A stretch of 64,000 nt of DNA from Bacteroidia bacterium (lineage in GTDB: Bacteria > Bacteroidota > Bacteroidia > Cytophagales > Flammeovirgaceae). The DNA is taken from the NCBI GenBank assembly GCA_030425505.1, contig JAUIAB010000014.1:23763-87762 (forward strand), written 5' to 3'. The position numbers and the translations under genes are program-made. The notes beneath the pieces are model-generated. The model made no database searches and was not told where the DNA came from. It worked only from the letters and a program-made list of their open reading frames with translations. Position 1 is the stretch's first letter. Each line of letters starts with the position of its first letter. Of the stretch, positions 34,494 to 44,921 are shown in pieces.

Positions 34494-35759
34494 TTACGGC
34501 AATGTTTGATCTAACTGTCGATATACTTTAAGAAGTTCTATCGCACTACTTGTATTCTTTATCTTTTTAGGGCTTATAAACTCCAAAAGCTTTCTAGCTG
34601 AGGAATACAGGAAGTCATCGCTCTCACTATTTAGACTCAAGTATTTTATCATTTTGAAAACTTTAAGCCCATCAAACCAACTGTATATTTTCTGCTGCAG
34701 GCTTTCACCAGAGCCACTATTATTTAAAATTTGGATACTATTTTCTTCAAAAAGGATTTGATCTAAGTACGATTTAGTATTGGCTGATAAACCCAATATT
34801 TTTTCTTTAATTTCTGAAGGAGAAGAATCGTGCTTTATTTTACTAATAAGGCTAAATATTTCTTGCGCTTCTAAGAAAGCACCCATCCCATACGTTTTAA
34901 CTTTTGCATTTTGCTTTAGCTGAGTAATAGTTTTTCCTGTACCAAATGGCGTTCTGTCAGACTCTCTACACGACGGAAAGACTAAGGGTCTTTTAATAAA
35001 ATGGTGGGTAAAGTGAGGCTTAAGTTTGTATAAAAAGTAAAAATCTTCCCCTGCTTTTCTCTTATTCATCCCTCCGGACTTCGCATAAACACTGCTCTTG
35101 CTTCCAAAACAAGAGCCTATAGTATACATAGAGTTGGGATACCCAGCAAAGCTCAATGCATTTTTGAAATATCTTAGATAGAGCTCATACTCTATGATCT
35201 CCCAGTACTCTTCTTGTTTCTGTTCGTCAATGGCATGCTCGAAGTTTATGGTAATAAAATCTACTTTTTTGGTAAAGACTTTTTCTATTTCTAGAAAGTA
35301 GTCAGGTGAGACCTTGCAATCTGCATCAAGAGATAAGATAATCCCATCTTGTTGTAATTGGCAAAACCGATGGAGAGCTTCATCCATACCTATTTTTCGA
35401 GCTAGACCAACCCCAGCTATTTTATTGGGCAAGTTATTTTCCAGAACCGAATGAATACTAAATTTTTCTGAACCAAGCTTTGCTGAAAGGTCCTCTAATT
35501 GAGAAAAGGTTTTCTGGTTATTTTCCAGAACTTCCTTCTCAGCATTTTCAGGAGCATTAATTACTACTATGACTTCAACGCTTTTCCCATCGGGAATTAT
35601 GCAGTTCGCTAATGAAGTAATGGTTACATCAATAGCATTTTCATTAAATGCAGGGATTACCACACAACAAAATAGATTGAGAGAAGGAGGAAGTTGAATT
35701 TTAGGAGTTTGATAGGCATATCTTTTAAAATACAACTCACACCTTTCACTAAAAGTCAT
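34494..35759 (-). CDS. Family 2 glycosyltransferase
   Basis: The product is 421 residues. VVIPAFNENAIDVTITSLANC is the GT-A nucleotide-binding start and ILSLDADCKVSPDYF carries the DxD-like metal site. No transmembrane segment is obvious, so it is probably a soluble or peripheral enzyme on the inner face of the inner membrane. Sugar donor and acceptor are unknown. It is not in a polysaccharide cluster. Confidence 0.85.
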   Translation of the reverse strand: MTFSERCELYFKRYAYQTPKIQLPPSLNLFCCVVIPAFNENAIDVTITSLANCIIPDGKSVEVIVVINAPENAEKEVLENNQKTFSQLEDLSAKLGSEKFSIHSVLENNLPNKIAGVGLARKIGMDEALHRFCQLQQDGIILSLDADCKVSPDYFLEIEKVFTKKVDFITINFEHAIDEQKQEEYWEIIEYELYLRYFKNALSFAGYPNSMYTIGSCFGSKSSVYAKSGGMNKRKAGEDFYFLYKLKPHFTHHFIKRPLVFPSCRESDRTPFGTGKTITQLKQNAKVKTYGMGAFLEAQEIFSLISKIKHDSSPSEIKEKILGLSANTKSYLDQILFEENSIQILNNSGSGESLQQKIYSWFDGLKVFKMIKYLSLNSESDDFLYSSARKLLEFISPKKIKNTSSAIELLKVYRQLDQTLP

Positions 35760-35778
35760 TTTATGAAGGTGTATTTAG

Positions 35779-36240
35779 TTAAAGATTGTGATCGTACTCT
35801 TCTCTTAATACATACGTATCTCCATCAATAATAAATCTTGTTTCTGTTATTAGCTCTTGACCTGTCAAAGAAACTATAGTGTAATTTGTGCTCGCAAAAC
35901 TGCCAAAGTAGTTTTCTGTAGTTAAAGTATTCGTGACTTGATCGTAAATCCACTGACCTCTTTCTAAAGTTGGCTCATTGTTTCCATCACAAAGCGTTTC
36001 TCCTTCTGTTCGTTCATAGGTCTGATCACTACTAAATGACCATAGGTCGTCTCTTTGACATGGAAAAATAGTTAGATAGATATCTTCTGTTACTCCATTA
36101 GAAGAAATTTCTTTACCCTTAAGAATCCAGGTGTCTTGTGTTAAAAGGGTAGCATCAAAAGAAAACCCATCGTCATCTTTGTCACAAGCCAAAAATGGCA
36201 GGATAAAAGCTGCTAGTATAAAAGTTACTATTTTTTTCAT
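35779..36240 (-). CDS. Surface-type lipoprotein, lipocalin-like
   Basis: The product is 153 residues from ATG 36240. The upstream in-frame ATG would add residues translated from repeat B and is rejected. The signal ends LPFLAC and is followed by DKDDDG, the Bacteroidota surface-export signature. The mature part (WILKGKEISSNGV, then GQWIYDQVTNTLTTENYFG) resembles small lipocalin-like Bacteroidota lipoproteins. It lies 19 bp upstream of the glycosyltransferase gene. Confidence 0.72.
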   Translation of the reverse strand: MKKIVTFILAAFILPFLACDKDDDGFSFDATLLTQDTWILKGKEISSNGVTEDIYLTIFPCQRDDLWSFSSDQTYERTEGETLCDGNNEPTLERGQWIYDQVTNTLTTENYFGSFASTNYTIVSLTGQELITETRFIIDGDTYVLREEYDHNL

Positions 36241-36340
36241 GTGTTTAAAATTTGTGACCAGCCTAGTTTGTTTAGCACACATCTTAATCATTGCTTCGTG
36301 TATGCCTCAATTTTAAGCCAGACATGGTCTGTTTCATTTT
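36241..36340 (-). repeat. Dispersed repeat family B, copy 3 (5' leader of lipoprotein gene)
   Basis: On the minus strand: CAGACCATGTCTG, TTAAAATTGAGGCATACACG, AATGATTAAGATGTGTG, AAACAAACTAGGCTGGTCAC and AAATTTTAAACAC, ending directly at ATGAAAAAA of the lipoprotein gene. It is closest to copy 4. Confidence 0.8.
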
Positions 36341-36543
36341 AGAATACGCTTTAAAAAAGTTTAATAATCAAATATCAGCAATAATTCTTGTATGTAGTTG
36401 GCTTTCAGATGTTTGCAAATAGATCTTATATTCTTTTTTAAAAGATATCCGAATATATCATTAATCCTTGTGAAAAACACATGGTGGATTTTACTAACTT
36501 TATCCAATATTTATAAAATCAAGGTAGCTAGAGTATTTGATTG

Positions 36544-38264
36544 ATGGATCATTTTTTAGTATCGGCACGAAAATATAGACCCATATCTTTTCCAGATGTT
36601 GTTGGACAAGCTCATATTACCACTACACTGGAAAATGCTGTTAAAAGCAATCAGTTAGCTCAAGCCTTACTTTTTTGTGGCCCCAGAGGAGTTGGAAAGA
36701 CTACTTGTGCGAGGATTTTAGCGAGAATAGTTAATAATGTGGAAGATGATGGAACACATGAGATCCATTCATTGAACATTTATGAATTAGATGCTGCTTC
36801 GAATAATTCTGTGGAAGATATACGAAGCTTGGTAGATCAGGTCAGATACCCTCCACAAAAAGGAAAGTTTAAAATCTACATTATTGATGAGGTGCATATG
36901 CTTTCCAATGCAGCTTTTAACGCTTTTTTAAAGACGCTAGAAGAGCCTCCACCTTATGTGATTTTTATTCTTGCTACCACAGAGAAGCACAAGATTATTC
37001 CGACAATTCTTTCCAGGTGCCAGATTTTTGATTTTGATAGACTTTCTATCACTGAAATCTCTAATCAGCTGGCGAAGGTAGCAGAGAAAGAATCTATTGA
37101 CGTAGAACCTGATGCCTTACACTTAATCGCAGAAAAAGCAGATGGTGCTATGAGAGATGCTCTCTCTCTTTTTGATATGGTGGTGACTTTTTCTAAAGGA
37201 GAAAAGATTACTTATTCTACTACTTCAAAAAATCTTCATGTTTTAGACTATGACTACTTCTTTAAAGTCACAGATGCCTTAATTACAGAAAACTCTTCGG
37301 AAAGCTTACTTTTATTTGATGAAATACTCAAAAAAGGTTTTGATGGGCATCATTTTCTTACAGGCTTGTGCGAGCATTTTAGAAACTTGCTGGTTTGTAA
37401 AGAAGAGAAAACACTGAAACTGTTAGAAGTAGCGAACAATGTGAAAGAAAAGTATAGTGTCCAAGCTAAAACAGCAAGCTCTTCTTTTCTTCTCACAGCT
37501 CTAAACATTGGACAACAGGCTGACTTACAGTATAAAATCAGCAAAAACCAAAGGCTTCATGTAGAACTTACACTACTAAAAATGTGTCACATTGAACAAG
37601 CAGTTCAATTGGCAAATACTTTAAAAAAAAAAGTAGCGTAAGTACTGGAACTAAAGAAAAAGCTTCCAAAACAGAAGTTTCTGAAGAAAAATCTCAAAGT
37701 AAAAATGGTTTATCTCCCTTATCTAATCAGAAAGTAGAGGAGAAGTTTAGCTTTAAAGGGATAGGATCTTTTACAAAAAGCTTTGATGAGGCAAAGCAAA
37801 AACAAATCGAAAAAGCTAAGATACAAGAAGCAAAGACCACTGATACGGAAGAGGAAGTTTTTGGCAAGGTTTCTTTTTCGAAAGAGAGTTTTGAATCCAC
37901 ATGGAACGATGTAATACAAGAGCTGAAAGCATCTGGTAATAAGCTGGTTATCGCTACCATTTTAGGAGATAGCAGTTATATATTGCATGAAGATCAGGGC
38001 TTAATAGAGGTAGAATTATCAGACCCAAATGTACATAAGCTGCAGTTTGATCTTTTCAAAGATGAGTTCAAAGGAATGCTTGTCGAGAAGTTAGGGGACA
38101 ATCAATTTAAGCTAAAGGTTAAGATAGTAGAAAGAAAAGATGATGATAGCCCAATGAATAGACTATATACCGACCAGGATAAGCTGAACTATCTTATTGA
38201 AACATACCCAGCAATTGCCAAATTAAAAGATACGTTTAAGCTAGAAGTAGGAAATTTTGGATAA
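36544..38264 (+). CDS. dnaX: DNA polymerase III subunits gamma/tau, split by an A10 tract
   Basis: The frame from ATG 36544 encodes 365 residues with Walker A GPRGVGKTT, Walker B IYIIDEVHMLS and sensor 1 ILATTEKHKIIPTILSRCQ, then stops at 37639-37641. Just before the stop is a run of ten A's (37623-37632). A -1 shift, or one extra A in the mRNA, opens a frame that runs to 38264 without interruption (ending LKDTFKLEVGNFG), giving about 573 residues. That is the size of tau, and the short form is the size of gamma. The usual four-Cys zinc module after Walker A is missing: ARIVNNVEDDGTHEIHSLNI stands in its place. DnaX loads the sliding clamp. Confidence 0.9.
37623..37632 (+). promoter_or_regulatory. 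A10 slippery tract in dnaX
   Basis: Ten consecutive A's lie 6 bases before the zero-frame TAA (37639-37641). Such tracts cause ribosomal -1 shifting or RNA-polymerase slippage in dnaX of other bacteria. Confidence 0.75.
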
Positions 38265-38298
38265 AAGTAAGAGGCAAGTGATCCTCAACCTCTTACTT
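38265..38298. terminator. Bidirectional terminator between dnaX and the giant surface protein gene
   Basis: AAGTAAGAGG pairs exactly with CCTCTTACTT (38289-38298) over 10 bp, with a 14-nt loop. It lies directly between the convergent stop codons. Confidence 0.7.
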
Positions 38299-38306
38299 AA
38301 TATTCT

Positions 38307-41300
38307 TTACTCTTTAACCCATTTTTTTACCACACTTTTATTTTTGCTTCCCCAAAAAACTTCAATAAAATAAACCCCTTTTCTAATAGAGGATGCATCT
38401 AACTGAATGGTATTACCCTCAGCTTTTATCTTTATATTCAGACTTTTTCCCAACATATCATAAAGTCTTATAGTTGTATTGCTCTTGAAGCCTTCAGAAG
38501 TTTCAAGATAAACTATATCTGTTCCTGGATTTGGATAAAGGTTAATATTACCCTCATTAAAAAGATCAGTTTCAGAAACATACTTTTGATTAGGAACTTG
38601 AGGAATACCGTATCTTCTCATATAAATTCCATCGGATCGCCTATCGTCACTACCAGTCCAGCTAACTACAAAGTTTCTATCCCCCCATGCTCCAACGCTG
38701 GGTGCATATTGATTAAAGTTAGAAGGCAAATGCACTTCAAAAGGCAAACCTGTAGAAATTCTTCCCTTATCAAAAAACCGTGCATATGTTTTATAATGAT
38801 ATGATTTCCAGGCACTCCAAGCAACAATAAAGTTGCCCTCTTGATCAGCAGCTATTTGAGGTTTTAACTGATACTTCTCAGGTTCGGTATTAACCTGAAA
38901 AGCAGCTCCAATGCTATTTCCTCCTCGATCATATTTTCTTCCAATTATTAAAGCACCAGTATCTTCTTGCTGAGTCCATACTGTCAGGTATCCTTCATCA
39001 GCTAAAATGGTAACACTTGGAAACTGATTGTTTTTTATCTCATTGCTATTAAGTTGAAACTCTGATTGAAGCACTTCTCCTAAAGCATTGTAGATTTTAC
39101 CATAAATTCCAGTTCTTCCATTATGCTGACCTGCACTTTGCCATACAATCATGAAGTTACCATTAGCCTGAACCGCAATATCAGCATAGGCTTTTCCCCA
39201 GCTAAGATTTTCATTGACCAAAAAAGGCTCTGATAATGCTTCTCCCTGCGCATTGTATCTTCTGGCATAAATACCATACTCCCTACTTCCTCCCCATCCA
39301 TGCCAAGCAACTACAAAGTTGCCCTCTTCATCCATTCCAACACTTGGCAAAACCTGGTCTCTTGCAGTAAAGGTATTGATTGGGATATTCTCTGCTACTT
39401 CAATACCATTTTCATCGAATAATGTAGCTTTAAGCTCTATTCCCTCTGACCTAAAATCATTTGGTTTTTCATGCCACACCACTACCTGCATACCAGCACT
39501 ATTTTGAGCTACCTGGCAGTGAACTGTTTGCAAATCATTGCTAACAATTATTCTTTGTTCCTGAGCTATCTCATTCATATAGTCTCTCTTGTAAATACCT
39601 GTGGCATTGATATCTGATGCTCCTTCCCAGGCGATGCTAAAGTTTCCATCTTGTGAAACCCCTATAGAAGAAAAATTTTGAGTACCTGCTGTAATAGTAT
39701 TTACTAGCTCTGGTTCTTGCAATGCTTCAGCACCAAATATGCTTTCATCTGGGCTTATTTTCCTTCCAAAAATACCAAACCAGTCTCCATCTTGCATTCT
39801 TTCAATAGGCTGATCATTTTGACCGCTATCAAACCCACTTTCCCATACGATTACTCCTTCTCCATTAGATCGAAGTGCTATTGAAGGTTTTTGTTGGTGA
39901 GCATTCGTATACCGATTTATCTGGAATTCATTTCCTAAGGGTTCTATTAGAGAGTCTTGAGGGTTATACTGAAAATAGCGCGCATACACCCCCTCATCGC
40001 TCCCTTCTTGACTATGGCTTTCCCAAGTAACAACAAATGAGTCATTTTCAAAAGCAGCAATTTCTGGAAAATCTTGCGAGTTTACCGTATACTGATTTAC
40101 TTGTATCTCATCCGTCAGTGCTTCTCCCTGAGCATCAAATATTCTAAGCTTTACAACATGTTGAGACCTATCTTGATAAAGGTAGAGTTGATCTTCAGGA
40201 ATTTGGTTTTCTTCAATTTCACGATCAGTGGCAACCCTAATATGCCAAGTAACCGCTAAGTTACCATTGCTTAAATAAGTGATAGAAGGGTTTTTGGGCA
40301 CACCAATAGCTGTTTGGTTTACCTGTATTTCTTCTGTGCTAATTTCGCCAAGAGAATTATACCCCCTCAAAAATATCCCACTAGTATTCGCACTTATATC
40401 ATTCCACCAAACTACTGCAAAGTTGCCAAGTTCATCTATTGCAATATCTGGGTTTTTTTGTGCTCCTATGCCATCGTTAACAACAATAGGGTTACCGAGA
40501 TCCTCCTGCCCTCTCATACGTCTGACGTAAATATCTCCTCTATAATCGCCTGCTGCTTCTCCGTGGTTTTGCTCAAATACTCTATTCTCCCATGCGATTA
40601 CATAATCGCCATTATTATTAATAGAAATGCTTGGGCTTTCTTTTATGTGTTCTTGGATGTTTTGATCTACTCTTAGAATATCTTCAGGGACATATTGTTC
40701 ATTTTCTAAAGAATACCTCCTTGATTTTATACCAGTAGTAAGAGGGTTATCCCAGGTAATTACAAAACTTCCGTCATCCATCATGGCTATATCGGAGGCT
40801 AATTCATTATTAGGATTATCTGGCAGCTCAGGGTCAACTCTTGTTTCATCGCTTGTTGGCTGACCATCCGCATTAAAGCTCCTCCAAAAAATTTCGTGAT
40901 AGTGATTATTTCTTTCATTTGGACGTATTCTATTTTCCCAGATGATAACAAAGTTTCCATTTTGATCCATTGCTACTTTAGCTCTGCTCTGCCTTTGTTC
41001 AGTAGTTTGATTAACGAAGAATTCGTCTTGTATAGCACCAATTGGTTCTGGTATATCTATTATTTGTATCTCAAAAGTTTGATCTATACTTAACCCTTGC
41101 ACATCTGTACTTCTTACTCTAACAGAATAACTGTTTTGTTCTTCAAAGTCAAAAGAAGTATTCGCCAAAAGTTGGTTTTCTTCAATGATAAAAGAATCAT
41201 TATGTGTATCTCCTTCTCCTGCTACTAGTTCATAAGTATGGCTATCGCCTTGGTCTTGATCGACAGTAGTAAAGTCTCCAATCAGGATACCAATTTCATT

Positions 41301-44279
41301 GTTTTCTGTTAACTCTGAATTAGAAAGAGTAATTGATTCGGGTGCTTCATTAATATCTACCACTTGTATCTCAAGAGCTCTTTCTATAGTAGCTCCAATT
41401 TGATCTGTAGCTCTAATCCTTACTGAATAGCTATTTTGCTCTTCAAAGTCAAAAGAAATATTAGCTAAAAGTTGGTTTTCTTCTATGGTAAAAAAATCAT
41501 TATGTGTATCTCCCTCACCCGCTATTAGTTCGTAAGAGTGTGTATCATCGTTATCTACATCAATTGCTCTTAGTGTTCCAACTAGAGTTCTTTCTTCTCC
41601 GTTTTCTTCTACTTCGTTATTATCCAGCACGATATCAGAGGGAGCAGCATTATCCACAAATACTTGTGCATATATTTCATTAGCATCTTGCCATACTATG
41701 ACAAACTTTTCATCTGTTCCCCCAATATCAGAATTGGAGCCACTATTGGACAGAGCTTGGTAGTTACCAAAGGCTATATTACTATTATTAAAAGACTGAT
41801 AGTAGATACCATTTGAATGAAATACAATGGTATGGTTACCATCGCTATCTACCACTAATCTAGGGTCATTACCTGTTAAGTCGCTAGATGTAACTCTTGT
41901 AAGTGCCCCTAAGTTATTACCTACAGAATTGATTCTTTGTATGTAAATTCCATCATCCTCTCCGCTTAAAAAACTCAACCAGCTGACCATAAAGTTACCA
42001 TTAGGGCTTTCTTCTATATTGGGTTTAATCTCAAAAGAAGCATTTTCTGGTGTAAGTGTTTTTTCTCCATTTGCAGTTCCTATGTTATTATACGTTCTCA
42101 CATGAACTCCAAGTGCGCCGTCACTTCCCTCTCCAACCCAAGAAATAGCAAAGCTATTATTAGCACTTATAGCAACATCTGGTTGAAACTGATCACCACC
42201 AACAGTTACATTGACCTGAAAAATTTCTCCTTCTAGATCCTCAAAACTTTCAAATCTATTGGCATAAACCTCATTTCCATCAAGACTAGCAGGATCATTT
42301 CTTTCCCAAGCAACAACAAAACTTCCATTATTACCTATACTAACAGCAGGGTTTTGGTCTGGAGCTAATCCGTCAGCCTGGCTTAAGGTCAATTCTTCCC
42401 CAAAAGGAGTAGCATCTGGGTTAAACCTTTGCCCTTTGATATTCCAACTATTTTCTAAACTTTCCCAAACTACTATAAAACTGCCATCTCTTGCTATATC
42501 AATATCAGGTTTTTGCTGTGTTCTTTGCTGAAATGTATTGATTAAAAATCGATCTCCTAAAGGAGTATTTTCATTGCTATACTTTTGACCATATATGCCA
42601 AAACTATCATCGTCTTCTGCTTCCCACACAACTATATAACTTCCATCTGGTGCCATTGCTACTGATGGAAATTGCTTATTACCTTCATTGTCATCTACAA
42701 GTATAGGGTTGTTAAAAAGAGTAGGCTCTGGCTGATCAATAACTTGTATAATAATAGTTTGTTCTATAAACTCACCAAGTTCATTGGTTGCTCTAACTCT
42801 AATAGAATGCTCACCCTGGTCTTCATAATTGAAGCGTGTATTGGTTTTAAGTTCATAACTAAAAACTACAATAAAATTATCAATAACATCTCTTACTAAT
42901 TCAATCTGGAAAAATTCATTACTTTCACTTCCTTCACCTTCTACTAGTTCATATGTAAAGGTGTTTCCTCCAATTTCTTCGCTACTATTAAACGTGCCAA
43001 CAAATGTTCCAATTTCTCTATTCTCTCTTATTGAGTAATTGTTCAATGAAATTTCATTTGGAGGGTAAATTATGTGCAAGCGGACACATTCTAAGCCTAT
43101 TCCATCTATTTGCCATATTATTGCTGCCTCGCCCGACTCATTTATATCAATTCTAGGAAATGAGTAACTACCTTCTATTAGTTCATTTTCTGCACTGGAA
43201 GCTATAATATATTCCGTATTCTGCATTGCTTCGCCTGATGCATTGTATAACATTCCTCTAATTGAGTGGATGTCTTCATTAAAGTTGCCCTCTTCAAGCG
43301 TAGCTTCGCTAGCCCAAAAGATAGCAAAGTTTCCAAATCCATCATGTGCTACATCAGGAGAGGACTGATCATTTTGAGTAGTAATATTAGCTCTAAACTC
43401 TGCTCCTACTGGTTGCCCATTTGGGTCAAATCGTTGTGCATAAACTCCAGCCCCTGCACCATCTTCACTTTCCCAAACAATGACAAAGCTGCCGTCAAAA
43501 GCCATTGATACTTTTGCCCTATTTTGGTTTCCTGCAATTGTAGTATTTACCTGAAACTCTGCTCCTACTGGTTCGCCTTCACTGTTAAATAACCTTGCAT
43601 AAATACCTTCTCCATCACCATCCTGATCGTTTGCTTTCCATACAACAACAAAGTTGCCATTAGAAGCACTTGCTATCTGTGGTTCACTTCTTCTATTGGC
43701 ATCTACAGTAGAATTGACAATAACCCTTCCTCCTAGAGATGACCCGATATCTGTAAAGCTCTTTAAATAAATATCTGTTCCAAAACTTCTACCATAAGCT
43801 ATTGCAAAAGAGTTATCCTCAAACATACAAGTAGAGCTTCCATAAACAGAGTTATCTACCAGAACATCCCTATCTACAGGCTGCCCTGATAACCTCAATC
43901 GTGTAAAATGTACAGTTCTAAAACCACCATCAGTTTCCCTAACTGAATAAGTGGTAACATAATCTCGGCTAGGAGAAACATCTATTTCAGGTAAGCTTAA
44001 CTGATAATCTGCAGGTCTTGCTAAATGAAAATTAGGCGTTCTTGCTGCATCACGCCATTGAAAGACAGCATTGTCATACAACCGTTTTCTTAATTGGCTT
44101 CCTTGTTGCCATATTGCTAGAAAGTTACCTGTAGGAGCAACTGCTACACTAGGTCTCGCTCCTGCAACACGTGAGGGAGATATACTTTCGCTATGAGGAG
44201 ATAGTGTTTGTGCTATTCCTATACTTGAGCAAAGGAAAATTAAGCAAATAATTAGTGATGATAAGAGTGGTTTTTTCAT
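38307..44279 (-). CDS. Giant secreted cadherin/repeat protein with T9SS sorting domain
   Basis: The product is 1990 residues. The signal peptide ends around SSIGIAQ. Nearly the whole body consists of ~50-residue beta repeats of the type GNFVVVWxSxxxDGxGIYARxFNxxG, about 25-30 of them by eye, which probably fold into propellers or a long beta solenoid. Three cadherin-like domains interrupt them at about residues 405-515, 880-975 and 977-1075 (each with SYELIAGEGD or a variant and an ENQLLANxSFDFEEQNSYSV-like strand). The last ~75 residues are a type A sorting domain (NLYPNPGTDIVYLET, then GVYFIEVFWGS). It is presumably a surface adhesin or matrix protein exported by T9SS. Ligand unknown. Confidence 0.85.
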   Translation of the reverse strand: MKKPLLSSLIICLIFLCSSIGIAQTLSPHSESISPSRVAGARPSVAVAPTGNFLAIWQQGSQLRKRLYDNAVFQWRDAARTPNFHLARPADYQLSLPEIDVSPSRDYVTTYSVRETDGGFRTVHFTRLRLSGQPVDRDVLVDNSVYGSSTCMFEDNSFAIAYGRSFGTDIYLKSFTDIGSSLGGRVIVNSTVDANRRSEPQIASASNGNFVVVWKANDQDGDGEGIYARLFNSEGEPVGAEFQVNTTIAGNQNRAKVSMAFDGSFVIVWESEDGAGAGVYAQRFDPNGQPVGAEFRANITTQNDQSSPDVAHDGFGNFAIFWASEATLEEGNFNEDIHSIRGMLYNASGEAMQNTEYIIASSAENELIEGSYSFPRIDINESGEAAIIWQIDGIGLECVRLHIIYPPNEISLNNYSIRENREIGTFVGTFNSSEEIGGNTFTYELVEGEGSESNEFFQIELVRDVIDNFIVVFSYELKTNTRFNYEDQGEHSIRVRATNELGEFIEQTIIIQVIDQPEPTLFNNPILVDDNEGNKQFPSVAMAPDGSYIVVWEAEDDDSFGIYGQKYSNENTPLGDRFLINTFQQRTQQKPDIDIARDGSFIVVWESLENSWNIKGQRFNPDATPFGEELTLSQADGLAPDQNPAVSIGNNGSFVVAWERNDPASLDGNEVYANRFESFEDLEGEIFQVNVTVGGDQFQPDVAISANNSFAISWVGEGSDGALGVHVRTYNNIGTANGEKTLTPENASFEIKPNIEESPNGNFMVSWLSFLSGEDDGIYIQRINSVGNNLGALTRVTSSDLTGNDPRLVVDSDGNHTIVFHSNGIYYQSFNNSNIAFGNYQALSNSGSNSDIGGTDEKFVIVWQDANEIYAQVFVDNAAPSDIVLDNNEVEENGEERTLVGTLRAIDVDNDDTHSYELIAGEGDTHNDFFTIEENQLLANISFDFEEQNSYSVRIRATDQIGATIERALEIQVVDINEAPESITLSNSELTENNEIGILIGDFTTVDQDQGDSHTYELVAGEGDTHNDSFIIEENQLLANTSFDFEEQNSYSVRVRSTDVQGLSIDQTFEIQIIDIPEPIGAIQDEFFVNQTTEQRQSRAKVAMDQNGNFVIIWENRIRPNERNNHYHEIFWRSFNADGQPTSDETRVDPELPDNPNNELASDIAMMDDGSFVITWDNPLTTGIKSRRYSLENEQYVPEDILRVDQNIQEHIKESPSISINNNGDYVIAWENRVFEQNHGEAAGDYRGDIYVRRMRGQEDLGNPIVVNDGIGAQKNPDIAIDELGNFAVVWWNDISANTSGIFLRGYNSLGEISTEEIQVNQTAIGVPKNPSITYLSNGNLAVTWHIRVATDREIEENQIPEDQLYLYQDRSQHVVKLRIFDAQGEALTDEIQVNQYTVNSQDFPEIAAFENDSFVVTWESHSQEGSDEGVYARYFQYNPQDSLIEPLGNEFQINRYTNAHQQKPSIALRSNGEGVIVWESGFDSGQNDQPIERMQDGDWFGIFGRKISPDESIFGAEALQEPELVNTITAGTQNFSSIGVSQDGNFSIAWEGASDINATGIYKRDYMNEIAQEQRIIVSNDLQTVHCQVAQNSAGMQVVVWHEKPNDFRSEGIELKATLFDENGIEVAENIPINTFTARDQVLPSVGMDEEGNFVVAWHGWGGSREYGIYARRYNAQGEALSEPFLVNENLSWGKAYADIAVQANGNFMIVWQSAGQHNGRTGIYGKIYNALGEVLQSEFQLNSNEIKNNQFPSVTILADEGYLTVWTQQEDTGALIIGRKYDRGGNSIGAAFQVNTEPEKYQLKPQIAADQEGNFIVAWSAWKSYHYKTYARFFDKGRISTGLPFEVHLPSNFNQYAPSVGAWGDRNFVVSWTGSDDRRSDGIYMRRYGIPQVPNQKYVSETDLFNEGNINLYPNPGTDIVYLETSEGFKSNTTIRLYDMLGKSLNIKIKAEGNTIQLDASSIRKGVYFIEVFWGSKNKSVVKKWVKE

Positions 44280-44418
44280 TTTCTACTAAGTGTTAATAAG
44301 AGTTTTATAAAGTTAAATATAGTTTTTTTACTTTATTAATAATGTAATGAGTTTAAGCTGCTTTATCTATAGATCTACTTTGAACTTCGGAAATGAGTTT
44401 ACTGTCAATTTTTTTTAA

Positions 44419-44426
44419 TAGCTTTG
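44419..44426 (+). promoter_or_regulatory. Candidate -7 element for the 44436 gene
   Basis: TAGCTTTG (TAnnTTTG) lies only 9 bp before the ATG, implying a very short or leaderless mRNA. Confidence 0.4.
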
Positions 44427-44435
44427 CATCTTTTT

Positions 44436-44831
44436 ATGAATAATAAGTTTTACATAGTATTCATATTCTCTCTTCTAATTGGAGGATCACAGCTACTTTG
44501 TAGTTATCCTGTTGATCTTAAGGGCAATGCTAATTATTCTATCTCTTTAGAGAGCTCCAAAGAAAAAAATAAAACAACCTCGAGTGAAGAGGAGCAGAAT
44601 AGTAAAGATCAAACACAAAATAAACTTCAGTTTGGATCTCTTATTAGCTATAGTTCTAGTAATTTTTCATTAAGTATTTTAGATTATGGGTCTAATGATT
44701 TTTTACAAGAGCCTGTAGTTTGGTTCGCTACTTTTACTCAAGATTGCTTCTTTGATTTCACATTTTTCCCTTCCTTACAATATTATTTTTTAGCAGTATT
44801 TACACACATAATAGCCCCTAATGCCCCTTAA
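44436..44831 (+). CDS. Small exported protein, hypothetical
   Basis: The product is 131 residues from ATG 44436. It has a signal peptide (YIVFIFSLLIGGSQLLCS), a polar Lys/Glu-rich middle and an aromatic-rich C-terminal third (FDFTFFPSLQYYFLAVFTH) that could be a second membrane segment. No family recognised. It lies 90 bp upstream of secDF on the same strand. Confidence 0.55.
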   Translation: MNNKFYIVFIFSLLIGGSQLLCSYPVDLKGNANYSISLESSKEKNKTTSSEEEQNSKDQTQNKLQFGSLISYSSSNFSLSILDYGSNDFLQEPVVWFATFTQDCFFDFTFFPSLQYYFLAVFTHIIAPNAP

Positions 44832-44921
44832 GGGTGTTTTTTAACCTCTGAGCCATCTTTATCTGATGGTATAATTTTCAAAAAAACTTTTTTTAAAACA
44901 CAGTATCATTTTAAACAAATC

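Noticed and set aside
37983..38264. Separate 93-residue gene downstream of dnaX
   Set aside because: Its frame is open back to the A10 tract, so it is better explained as the tau-specific part of dnaX.
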